Shown here in pieces: positions 34,601 to 41,789 of a DNA stretch of 64,000 bases (position 1 is the stretch's first letter; each line of letters opens with the position of its first letter). The stretch is from Flagellimonas onchidii (GTDB lineage Bacteria; Bacteroidota; Bacteroidia; Flavobacteriales; Flavobacteriaceae). The notes under the pieces were generated by a model. That model was not told where the DNA came from, made no database searches, and saw nothing but the letters and a program-made list of their open reading frames with translations. Location of the stretch: the NCBI RefSeq assembly GCF_004804315.1, contig NZ_SRXX01000003.1, forward strand, positions 1-64,000. Reading direction: 5' to 3'. Both the position numbers and the translations under genes were made by a program.

Positions 34601-35176
34601 TTACTTACAGATTTCCGTTGAATAGAACTTTTTGCCGTCCCAACGCCTAACTACTGCTCCGTTAGAGTAATCGAAGGGCAAAGTATAGACCGTTCCATCA
34701 TACTTGCTAAAGAGTTTTGTAGTAGTCTCGAATGTCTCTCCCTTCGGTATAAAGAATACGAATTTGGTGGAGCTGCAAGCGTTGTCCCCATAAGCCAATT
34801 CAACCTTATCCGTTTCGATTGCCCCTAATACAACTGGTATATCATCTTCCAAGGGCGTGACTTCCCCGTTGCACTCAATGTAATCCCTGTAAGTTTCCAG
34901 TTCACCGTCACCATCCAAATCACGGTAATGGAATACACCCTGCCCGTATTCTACACTTGCAGTACTTGAAGCGTTCCAATCTTTTCTTGATACTTCAATC
35001 CTTTGTCCATCCTGATACTGGTATCGTACCAGTTCGCAGTAATAATCTTCTTCTTTTTCGCAACCTACCGTACCAGAAAGTATTGCAGTTAAGATTAATA
35101 CTTTGGAAGTTTTCTTTAATACGTTTAGCCAATAACTTCCTGAAAATTGTCCGACCTTGTTTGCATTTGTTTTCAT
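34601..35176 (-). CDS. Prophage lipoprotein with the Cys-bracketed tail domain
   Basis: 191 residues. After a long basic N-terminus a signal ends in ILSGTVGC (Cys39), followed by EKEEDYY. This fits the acidic lipoprotein export signal that sends Bacteroidota lipoproteins to the cell surface. A middle YQDGQRIEVSRKDW and RDLDGDGELETYRDY follow. The last 65 residues are the same domain as in the tail proteins: NACSSTKFVFFIPKGETF, then FDYSNGAVVRRWDGKKF and STEIC. It is the first gene of a leftward operon beside attR and could be expressed in the lysogen. A receptor decoy or superinfection-exclusion role is inferred. Confidence 0.65.
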   Translation of the reverse strand: MKTNANKVGQFSGSYWLNVLKKTSKVLILTAILSGTVGCEKEEDYYCELVRYQYQDGQRIEVSRKDWNASSTASVEYGQGVFHYRDLDGDGELETYRDYIECNGEVTPLEDDIPVVLGAIETDKVELAYGDNACSSTKFVFFIPKGETFETTTKLFSKYDGTVYTLPFDYSNGAVVRRWDGKKFYSTEICK

Positions 35177-35250
35177 ACTATTTTTGTTTTAGTATGATTC
35201 CAACTGCTTATAAATCAGAGTGATTTTTTACTTTCACATAAACGGATTCA

Positions 35251-35254
35251 CCGC
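35251..35254. other. attR core of the prophage
   Basis: The plus strand reads CCGC, the same core as attL. On the minus strand attR reads TTACCGGAGCGGTGAATCC, where sequence before GCGG is the sirtuin 5' end and sequence after it is phage DNA. Joining phage halves gives attP CCCTCTGCGGTGAATCC; joining host halves gives attB ACCGGAGCGGGAATGAGC. Confidence 0.85.
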
Positions 35255-35290
35255 TCCGGTAAGTACTACTATTTTTTGTTTTTTGCTCAT
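35252..35290 (-). pseudogene. cobB: 5' fragment of the interrupted sirtuin gene
   Basis: Thirteen codons starting with ATG encode MSKKQKIVVLTGA, the typical first strand and NAD-binding loop of a bacterial sirtuin. After the attR core the frame runs into phage DNA and stops after five more residues (VNPFM). The original continuation GMSAESG is at 3112 and leftward. The start lies only 44 bp from the divergent trmH start, so the native promoter is probably in that gap. Confidence 0.9.
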
Positions 35291-35334
35291 AAGTGCTAAA
35301 AATAAGAAATTCAATTTTCGTTATTTTGGTGGTT

Positions 35335-35988
35335 ATGTTTAATGTTGATTTGTTGACATATCTGGAGAGGTTTTTGACTGAGGAGAGAAAACAACGTTTT
35401 ATACAAGTACTCCAAAGTCGCACAAAGTACCTTACCGTAGCGATTGAAGATGTTTTTCAACTACATAATACCAGCGCTGTGATTCGAAGTTGTGATGCCT
35501 TTGGCATTCAAGAAGTTCATGTGATAGAGGACCGGTTTGGCCAACGCTTGGATAAGAACATTGCAATGGGAGCAGAACAGTGGGTAGATGTTAACCGCTA
35601 TCAAACCACAACGGAATGTATTGACACGTTACAGGATATGGGTTATCAAATAATAGCCACTACTCCCCATAACGATTCAACATTTCTGGCTGATTTTGAG
35701 ATAGCATCCAAAACGGCACTTTTTTTTGGAACAGAAAAGGAGGGTCTGAGTGAAGAAGTGATGCAAAAAGCGGATGGTTTCTTAAAAATACCCATGGTAG
35801 GGTTTTCTGAAAGCCTTAATATTTCGGTTTCTGCCGCTATAATGATTCAGCAACTTACCCAAAAGCTGCGAGAATCAAATTTGGATTGGGGACTATCCTA
35901 TAGTGAAATTTTGGAAAAACGTTTAGACTGGACCAAAAAGTCCATCAAAAATGTGGAAGGGATTATCGACAGATACCTTTTAAAATGA
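35335..35988 (+). CDS. trmH: TrmH-family tRNA/rRNA 2'-O-methyltransferase
   Basis: 217 residues from ATG 35335 (MFNVDLLTYLERFL). SPOUT-class motifs are clear: LHNTSAVIRSCDAFGI (motif 1), LFFGTEKEGLSEEVM (motif 2) and IPMVGFSESLNISVSAAI (motif 3, knot region). Such enzymes use SAM to methylate a ribose 2'-OH, typically tRNA guanosine-18. The gene diverges from the split sirtuin gene. An in-frame extension upstream to 35293 enters the promoter gap and is not favoured. Confidence 0.9.
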   Translation: MFNVDLLTYLERFLTEERKQRFIQVLQSRTKYLTVAIEDVFQLHNTSAVIRSCDAFGIQEVHVIEDRFGQRLDKNIAMGAEQWVDVNRYQTTTECIDTLQDMGYQIIATTPHNDSTFLADFEIASKTALFFGTEKEGLSEEVMQKADGFLKIPMVGFSESLNISVSAAIMIQQLTQKLRESNLDWGLSYSEILEKRLDWTKKSIKNVEGIIDRYLLK

Positions 35989-36030
35989 AGTTTTTCGTAT
36001 TTTTAGAAGACAACCAATTTTTAAAAACAA

Positions 36031-36552
36031 ATGACTGTACTACTTTACATTTTAGCAGGAATTATTTTATTGATTTTGGCCGTAATCGCGCCAAAAAGTT
36101 ACAACGTGTCTCGTTCCATTGAAATTTCAAAACCTAAGAGTGAGGTTTTTGAAAATTTAAGGTTCTTGAAAAATCAGGATGCATGGTCGCCATGGGGCAA
36201 GAAAGACCCTAATATGGAAAAGAAGTTTACAGGAACCGATGGGGAGGTTGGTGCTACAAGTTATTGGAATGGAAATAAAGAAGTGGGAGAAGGAGAACAG
36301 GAAATCACAAAAATAGTAGATGGAGAGCGTATTGAATCTGAACTACGCTTTTTGAAACCATGGAAGTCTACCTCAGATGCTTATTTGGTTACTGAGGATG
36401 CCGGTTCGGGTAACACTAAGGTAACTTGGGGTTTCTCTGGAAAGAATAAATTTCCGACCAGTATTTTTATGTTGTTTATGAATATGGATAAAGCTGTTGG
36501 TGGCGATTTTGAAGAAGGATTGGCAAGCTTAAAATCACTGTTAGAGAAATAA
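36031..36552 (+). CDS. SRPBCC-family protein
   Basis: 173 residues. A short N-terminal membrane helix (TVLLYILAGIILLILAVIAP) anchors a START/SRPBCC-like domain: RSIEISKPKSEVFENLRFL opens the fold, with DAWSPWGKKDP after it and a C-terminal helix DFEEGLASLKSLLEK. The fold binds hydrophobic ligands, but none can be named. It lies 42 bp after trmH on the same strand. Confidence 0.8.
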   Translation: MTVLLYILAGIILLILAVIAPKSYNVSRSIEISKPKSEVFENLRFLKNQDAWSPWGKKDPNMEKKFTGTDGEVGATSYWNGNKEVGEGEQEITKIVDGERIESELRFLKPWKSTSDAYLVTEDAGSGNTKVTWGFSGKNKFPTSIFMLFMNMDKAVGGDFEEGLASLKSLLEK

Positions 36553-36594
36553 TTGTTTGATTGCCCTTGAGGGAACCTTAGGGGAGCAACAACT

Positions 36595-36620
36595 GGATTT
36601 CCGCCTTCGCGGGAATGACA
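36595..36620. repeat. Dispersed REP-like repeat
   Basis: GGATTTCCGCC then TTCGCGGGAATGACA is one copy of a palindromic intergenic repeat whose relatives occur at 58905-58934 and twice at 59725-59789. It sits just upstream of the split VOC gene. Confidence 0.6.
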
Positions 36621-36632
36621 AATACATGTATT

Positions 36633-36818
36633 ATGGAACAGAACATGGTAGGCTGGTTTGAGATTCCAGTAATGGATATGGACCGTGCCAAAGCTTTTTA
36701 CAATGAAGTTTTTCAAATTGAAATCCAGGTACAGGATTTTGCAGGTACTTTAATGGGTTGGTTTCCTTGGGCAGAAGAAAAACCCGGAGCCAATGGCCCT
36801 TATTCAACAGGAAAGCCA
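36633..36818 (+). pseudogene. Glyoxalase-fold (VOC) protein gene, 5' part
   Basis: The product starts MEQNMVGWFEIPVMDMDRAK and reads through AFYNEVFQ and GTLMGWFPWAEEKPGANG, the first half of a VOC-family protein. After GAN the frame shifts: the expected continuation ALIQQES is in another register, so there is also a small indel near 36795. Beyond about 36818 the sequence is unrelated. The 3' half lies at 39849-40001, separated by the 3 kb island. About a dozen residues of the middle appear lost. Confidence 0.8.
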
Positions 36819-36955
36819 AAGCCCATATCGAACTGCTTTTGAAGCAGGGTCTGAGCTATCACAGGTAGCCCAACAATTGAACGATAACGGGTTCCTTACC
36901 AGTAGGGACAAAAAGTTTCAAGCTGTACAGGTACAGAGGTTGGTCAGCTTATCCA
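36819..36955 (+). pseudogene. Recombinase C-terminus remnant (copy 2)
   Basis: An open frame without its own start encodes AFEAGSELSQVAQQLNDNGF, then LTSRDKKFQAVQVQRLVS. It resembles the helix-turn-helix end of resolvase-type serine recombinases. The DNA at 36866-36949 is closely similar to 6006-6096 in the prophage, and the similarity stops at the same GGTCAGCT point in both. It lies at the left end of the island with the immunity-like genes directly to its right. Confidence 0.6.
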
Positions 36956-37480
36956 AAGTGATAACCAAAAAAACTCTACCCATTCATCTCCTTTCTTTTG
37001 GTATATTGTAAATCTCCCCGAACCGTCACCAGACACTCCAGAATATTCGGTATAAATAATTGCATACAGTATATTATTGATGCCATTAACAAATACTGGA
37101 TTTGATATAGCTATATCAGCACTCCTTTTCAATAGGGATTTTGAGACAATTTTTCTCAATTTAACCTTTTCGCATGACTTAACTTCCCTTACTATGGATT
37201 TAAGATTCTCCTTTGAAAAAATGGTGTCAAAATCAACCGTACGTCCTATGGCAAAATTTGAAACGTCATTATTTCCATCATTCCAAGATTCCACATTCTC
37301 CAAATGGGACAGGTCGCCAAATTCCGAGCCTAAAGATATTGTCTTTGGATAGATAAAATGATTTTTACTCCGTTTGGCTATTTTTGTTATAATCGCAATT
37401 TCGTCCTCTTTTTGTTGGGAAAAGCAAGATAAATGACACAAAACAGCAATTAGGACAATTATACCGATTCTAAAATTCAT
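36944..37480 (-). CDS. Small lipoprotein, candidate immunity protein (paralogue 2)
   Basis: 178 residues. The signal peptide ends in LCHLSC (Cys at about 19). The mature part shares spacing with the next gene's product: DFDTIFSKENLKSIV against DFKELFSEQDFNLIK, and near the end KKGDEWVEFFWLSLW against KENGKWIPFVSFPLW. They are clear paralogues. The 3' end overlaps the recombinase remnant. Downstream of a large lipoprotein with a peptidase-like end, the pair looks like duplicated immunity genes. This is inference. Confidence 0.65.
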   Translation of the reverse strand: MNFRIGIIVLIAVLCHLSCFSQQKEDEIAIITKIAKRSKNHFIYPKTISLGSEFGDLSHLENVESWNDGNNDVSNFAIGRTVDFDTIFSKENLKSIVREVKSCEKVKLRKIVSKSLLKRSADIAISNPVFVNGINNILYAIIYTEYSGVSGDGSGRFTIYQKKGDEWVEFFWLSLWIS

Positions 37481-37494
37481 GTATATCCTAAAAT

Positions 37495-38031
37495 TTAATC
37501 AGAAGTCCATAGTGGAAAAGAAACAAAAGGAATCCATTTACCATTTTCTTTTTTCATGCAGAACAAATCACCATCTGACAGGCTTTCAGAATAAATAAAT
37601 GCATAATTTTTATCTGGAACAATGACGGGTGTCGTAATCATTCTTGCTTCTCTATCGTCATCAATCTTTTTTATTGCCCTAACACCTTTCAACATCTTTT
37701 TCTTATCTAGTTTTCTTATTTCCAATTGTTCAAATCCTTTTTTTATTAGATTAAAATCCTGTTCTGAGAAAAGTTCTTTAAAATCGATATTTTTCCGATT
37801 TTCGGTTAGGTTGTAATGAAATAGATTTAAGCCATCCGATTCCACCAGTTTTAGCAACAAAGAGTCATTAGGCTTAAAAGTATCTTTTTTTAGAGCATTT
37901 ATTTTTCTTAAAGAAGTAAATGCATTAATTACCTGATAATCAATCTCACTTTTCTCATGAGAAACATCAAACCCACTTTTACAGCCCAACAATGACAATA
38001 CAAATAATGATATTAGAAAATTATATTTCAT
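37495..38031 (-). CDS. Small lipoprotein, candidate immunity protein (paralogue 1)
   Basis: 178 residues. The signal ends in LSLLGC (Cys17). A helical first part is followed by an Arg/Lys-rich helix and a beta-rich C-terminus with DKNYAFIYSESLSDGDLF. It is paralogous to the product of 36944-37480. It starts 8 bp after the large lipoprotein gene, so the three genes form one leftward operon. Confidence 0.65.
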   Translation of the reverse strand: MKYNFLISLFVLSLLGCKSGFDVSHEKSEIDYQVINAFTSLRKINALKKDTFKPNDSLLLKLVESDGLNLFHYNLTENRKNIDFKELFSEQDFNLIKKGFEQLEIRKLDKKKMLKGVRAIKKIDDDREARMITTPVIVPDKNYAFIYSESLSDGDLFCMKKENGKWIPFVSFPLWTSD

Positions 38032-38039
38032 AACTGGAT

Positions 38040-39626
38040 TTATTTACATTTTTTCCCTTTTGCTTTATTGGTAGCTGATTGAGCCGCACTCCCTTCAGCA
38101 ATATTTGCATTTCTTATTGCAGTTTTCCTTGAGGTACTTAGTTTATTGAATTCCCTGGTTTGCAGCATATCGCCAGACCATCCCAAATCCTTATAATATT
38201 GCATGCTCAATTTATTATTGTCCCAAACACTTAATGAATGACCAATAGCATCCCCATATTCAGTCATCAACCTATGTTGGGCTGCATTGTTATTATATCC
38301 ATTTTGACTTAAATAATGCCTTAATAGAGAAGAAAAAGATGAAGTTGACATGTTTTGATATTGATAGCTCAAATAAGCATGCAATGATTCATGGATTAAT
38401 GTTCTGGCAATTACAAGCTTTGTTCCATTTTGGACAAACCTTTTATCTAATGTGATTTCAAATGTAATCTGTCCCTTGGATGGTGTATTACGTACAATTT
38501 TAGTGGAACCATTGGCATTGCTCAATGTACCAACTTTAATACTTAAATGGTATTTTGAGTTGTTTTGAAAAAGGTCAAGAATTGTCTTAGATAAATGTTT
38601 TCCTCCCTCTAGTTGCCCCAGTTTGTTCAATCTTAAGCGTTTAAAGTCGCCCCTTGCCAATTCCCCAACGATTCTTCCAACACAAGGATATTTTATCAGA
38701 CTTGGATGTTTTATAACCCTATCTGGTGAAACAGAGGGCCTTGGAATATTTCTAATGGAGCCATCACTCCGTATACCTTGGTATTGTTGTCCCCTTTGTG
38801 GAACATGACCCGAACTGGTGTTGGAAACCCAGACCCATTTGTATCTGTCTGGCATAAATATAGTATGGCTATATTCATTGGGCTGTCCTTTTCCGTCATT
38901 ATTATGGTCATTGTACCTATCTATTATGTCACCAGGTATCCTAACCCTTCGATAACCACCTTTGCCACCTCCGTTGCCACAACCAGAGCCACCAGTGCTC
39001 TGCAACAGGCCACAGTCACTTGTACCAGCACAGTTGCTTGATGTAACCTTGAAATCACAGCGTGAAGCACTTGGTGCGGGTAGAGCAACGGGATTTCCTA
39101 CTTTTGTTATGCCGTGGAACCCATTCCCTTTCTGGTAGTACCTTACCATACTCATTTCACCTTTCAGGTTATATAAATATATCATACCTGTAAAACCACC
39201 TTTCTCCAAATCGAAGTAGGAACTGTAAGCCTCGCCATTTCTGGAGTCCATCCGCAACAACCAGTAGGCAGGATTATCGTCTATCATGGTCGCCAATAGG
39301 CTATAGGCAATATCGGTTATCTCCCCTTTTTCCAAATCAATTTTCACCGATTCCACAACCTTGTACTCGTGCCATTCCCTCTCTTCCAAGGTTACCTTTT
39401 TATGTTCATTCCAAAGGATTTTTAGGCTGTTCTTTGCAATGCCAGAGGATTCATCGAAACCGTCAAGACTAAACTTGCTGCTGATAATTTCTTGCTCAGT
39501 AGGCTGAACAACTTCAGTCTCTTGGGTGATTTCTAATTCCGCAGCTTCTTCTTTTTCACAGGAATAGAAGAACACCAGTAAAACAAAAAAGGATAAGGTA
39601 AATTTTAGAAAAGAATGTTTTTTCAT
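38040..39626 (-). CDS. Large lipoprotein with HExxH C-terminal domain, candidate toxin
   Basis: 528 residues. The signal ends in FFYSC followed by EKEEAAE, an acidic patch like the Bacteroidota surface-export signal. The N-terminal part (about 50-200) is a beta-rich module. A Gly/Cys-rich stretch (about 195-225: TSDCGLLQSTGGSGCGNGGG) separates it from the C-terminal part. That has a metallopeptidase motif TLIHESLHAYLSYQYQNM (HESLH, about 410-414) in a helix and a basic Gln/Ala end. The architecture suggests a polymorphic effector with a peptidase end. Two small lipoprotein paralogues follow. A housekeeping surface protease is the alternative. Confidence 0.65.
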   Translation of the reverse strand: MKKHSFLKFTLSFFVLLVFFYSCEKEEAAELEITQETEVVQPTEQEIISSKFSLDGFDESSGIAKNSLKILWNEHKKVTLEEREWHEYKVVESVKIDLEKGEITDIAYSLLATMIDDNPAYWLLRMDSRNGEAYSSYFDLEKGGFTGMIYLYNLKGEMSMVRYYQKGNGFHGITKVGNPVALPAPSASRCDFKVTSSNCAGTSDCGLLQSTGGSGCGNGGGKGGYRRVRIPGDIIDRYNDHNNDGKGQPNEYSHTIFMPDRYKWVWVSNTSSGHVPQRGQQYQGIRSDGSIRNIPRPSVSPDRVIKHPSLIKYPCVGRIVGELARGDFKRLRLNKLGQLEGGKHLSKTILDLFQNNSKYHLSIKVGTLSNANGSTKIVRNTPSKGQITFEITLDKRFVQNGTKLVIARTLIHESLHAYLSYQYQNMSTSSFSSLLRHYLSQNGYNNNAAQHRLMTEYGDAIGHSLSVWDNNKLSMQYYKDLGWSGDMLQTREFNKLSTSRKTAIRNANIAEGSAAQSATNKAKGKKCK

Positions 39627-39848
39627 AAGTAGTAAATTAAGATTTAGCAGTTAATAATTATCGAGGGACTAGCTGCTAAAATAACCACTTGCGTTCAAAC
39701 GGGATTGCAGGAAAACCTTAAAAATTCTATGGATTTTCCATAAATTTTAATGAGAAATTTGGACTAGACAAGTTGCCAACCGTCCTTTGGTATCTGCTTG
39801 GATAGGTATAGCAAAGAAAAATACAGTGTTCGTTGGCTTCCAAGTAGA

Positions 39849-40001
39849 AGCCTATCAGATGTGCAAAATGAATTGGGCAGGGTTGAAGATGCTGGAGGAA
39901 AAATACTAAGACCTAAAACACAGATAAGTCCAGAAGTTGGATATATGGGAGTATTTTCAGACTCGGAAGGTAATCGAATCGCATTGCATTCAAGGGAATG
40001 A
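39849..40001 (+). pseudogene. Glyoxalase-fold (VOC) protein gene, 3' part
   Basis: The frame encodes LSDVQNELGRVEDAGGKILR, PKTQISPEVGYMGVFSDSEG and NRIALHSRE, the typical second half of a VOC protein, ending TGA 39999-40001. No start codon belongs to it. Upstream residues (KEKYSVRWLPSRS) do not look like VOC sequence, so the island boundary is close to 39849. Confidence 0.8.
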
Positions 40002-40005
40002 TTGA

Positions 40006-41691
40006 TTACTCGGCTAGTTCCAATAAAGCAATGTCGTAGTCATTTTCTAAAACAACCTTACCATTCTTAACCATTACCTCGGTTTCGGAATAGGTATCAT
40101 ATAATTTAGTGCCATCACCAAAGAACCCCTTTACCCAAAGGGACTTTTTACCTTTAGGTAAATCCAATCCTACCACAACTTTATCTTTGTAATCCCCATC
40201 CATATAGGTTCTTGAGAAAACATAAGGCGATTTGGCCAATCTTTTGTGACGACCTGCTCCAATGGCTGGATGATTTCTACGGAATTGACCTAGTTTTTGC
40301 CAATGTTCGTGTATTTTTTTGGTCTGCGGCAAACTATCCAACTCTTCCCAGTTCATAAAAGAACGCAGCGTGGCATCTCCCTCGGCACCTTCAATAATCA
40401 AACTCCTTGCGGTTTCATCACCATAATATACTTGTGAGGCTCCAGGGGTTAGTAATAGTACATTTGCTGAATAAAATGGTCTTTTACGCTCTTTATCAAA
40501 AGGGTTTCCGTCATCATGTGAGGTGAGGTAGTTCAATACGCTTTTGTCTTTGAGCTTTGAGCTCAGTAGTTTGCTATACTTTTTAAAAATGGTCTCATAT
40601 TCTTTTTGCGCATCTGTTTTAAGGTCAAAGTTGATAAGGCTTTTGAAACCATGATCAAAGAAATCAACTTTCTTATCTCCAAAATCAAAGTTCCGCCCCC
40701 CTGAAATGCCATAGTTGTATACCTCACCGACCATATAAAATGGGTTGTCGTCCAAAATCTGTTCTGGATTCTTTTTCTTCCATGTCTCAAAGGCATAGGA
40801 AGCTTCTGCATACAAATCTGACCATGCATTTTCGTTTACATGCTTTACAGTATCTACCCTAAACCCATCTATACCAAAATCGTTGATGTAGTCGGTCAAC
40901 CATTTGATAATATAATATCGAGGTGCTCTGGGATATCCAGTACGTTCAAAGAACAATTGCAATTCATCCAATTCTTGACTCAGTCTACCTTCTTCCTTCC
41001 ATTTGGCCAATAGCATATCGGGTAACTCAACCGGTTCATCGGATTCGGTTAAAATATCCGGTAAATTTTCAACTAAAGTACAAGCCGTGGTATTTTCATA
41101 AGTGGTAAACTCACATTTTGGGCCTGTTCTGACCCAGCTTTCAGGCCAAACAGGGTCTTCGTCCGTTACAGGGCCTGTATGATTCAAAACCACATCCAAC
41201 AAAATTCGAATTCCTTTGGAATGGGCAGTCTTTACCAACTTCTCCAAGTCTTTGCGAGTACCAAAATTTGGGTCGATAGCTGTCCAATCCTTGGCCCAAT
41301 AGCCATGGTAACCATAAGTGTTTCCGGTTCCTTCGTCTGTAGCACCGTGTATTTGCTCCACCACTGGGGTAAGCCAAATGGCATTGATGCCCAAATCGGT
41401 AAAGTAGCCTTCTTCTATTTTTTGAGTAATTCCGACTAAATCACCTCCTTCAAAACCCCGTAGAACAGCAGTCTCTTCGTTCCTGTCAAAATGCGTTTTG
41501 GCCTCTTGTTTACTTCGATTAAAACGATCGGTCAATAGGAAGTAGATATTTGCTCCCTCCCAAACAAATGGAATTTCCTTTTTCTGAACTTCTTCTTCAA
41601 CTACCTGTTTATCTTCTTGTGGTTTTTTGTTTATCTGTTTGCAACCCAAAAGAAAAGACAATAGGGACATGATAGCAAGTAGTTTTTTCAT
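40006..41691 (-). CDS. Alpha-amylase family (GH13) lipoprotein
   Basis: 561 residues. The lipobox FLLGC (about residue 17) is followed by a Lys/Glu-rich spacer. The GH13 barrel shows the classical regions: LLDVVLNHTG (region I), GFRVDTVKHV (region II, catalytic nucleophile Asp), MVGEVYNYG (region III, general acid Glu) and YLTSHDDGNPF (region IV, His-Asp). A C-terminal beta domain follows. It would hydrolyse alpha-glucans outside the cytoplasm. It ends 4 bp after the VOC remnant stop on the opposite strand. Confidence 0.92.
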   Translation of the reverse strand: MKKLLAIMSLLSFLLGCKQINKKPQEDKQVVEEEVQKKEIPFVWEGANIYFLLTDRFNRSKQEAKTHFDRNEETAVLRGFEGGDLVGITQKIEEGYFTDLGINAIWLTPVVEQIHGATDEGTGNTYGYHGYWAKDWTAIDPNFGTRKDLEKLVKTAHSKGIRILLDVVLNHTGPVTDEDPVWPESWVRTGPKCEFTTYENTTACTLVENLPDILTESDEPVELPDMLLAKWKEEGRLSQELDELQLFFERTGYPRAPRYYIIKWLTDYINDFGIDGFRVDTVKHVNENAWSDLYAEASYAFETWKKKNPEQILDDNPFYMVGEVYNYGISGGRNFDFGDKKVDFFDHGFKSLINFDLKTDAQKEYETIFKKYSKLLSSKLKDKSVLNYLTSHDDGNPFDKERKRPFYSANVLLLTPGASQVYYGDETARSLIIEGAEGDATLRSFMNWEELDSLPQTKKIHEHWQKLGQFRRNHPAIGAGRHKRLAKSPYVFSRTYMDGDYKDKVVVGLDLPKGKKSLWVKGFFGDGTKLYDTYSETEVMVKNGKVVLENDYDIALLELAE

Positions 41692-41789
41692 TTGTTGGGA
41701 TTTTGCCTAAAACTATAAAATGAATAGCGAAATATAAAATTTATTTACGTGCGTAACACGTGGTTTGGATTAGGGCAAAACTCCTAGGG

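Larger units (their letters stand above)
3113..35252. mobile_element. Integrated siphovirus-type prophage, about 32.1 kb
   Basis: The limits are set by the split sirtuin gene: the 3' part ends at 3115, the 5' part begins at 35252, and both junctions share GCGG. The element holds integrase, repressor, replication, terminase, tail, protease, capsid, portal, fibre, holin and lysozyme genes, so it looks complete. Late genes are rightward and tightly packed with ATGA or TAATG overlaps. Two leftward operons (repressor; lipoprotein beside attR) and the rightward lipoprotein cassette at 6283-7831 are candidates for expression in the lysogen. Confidence 0.93.
36819..39848. mobile_element. Accessory island inserted in a VOC gene
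   Basis: About 3.0 kb that separates the two halves of a VOC gene. It holds a recombinase C-terminal remnant at its left side and three leftward lipoprotein genes. No full-length recombinase, terminal repeats or target duplication were seen, so how it moved is unknown. The ends are placed to within a few tens of bases from the loss of VOC homology. Confidence 0.55.

Noticed and set aside
36944..37011. Continuation of the recombinase remnant beyond VQRLVS
   Set aside because: Similarity to the prophage copy stops at GGTCAGCT, and the following bases are the antisense of the 178-residue lipoprotein gene.
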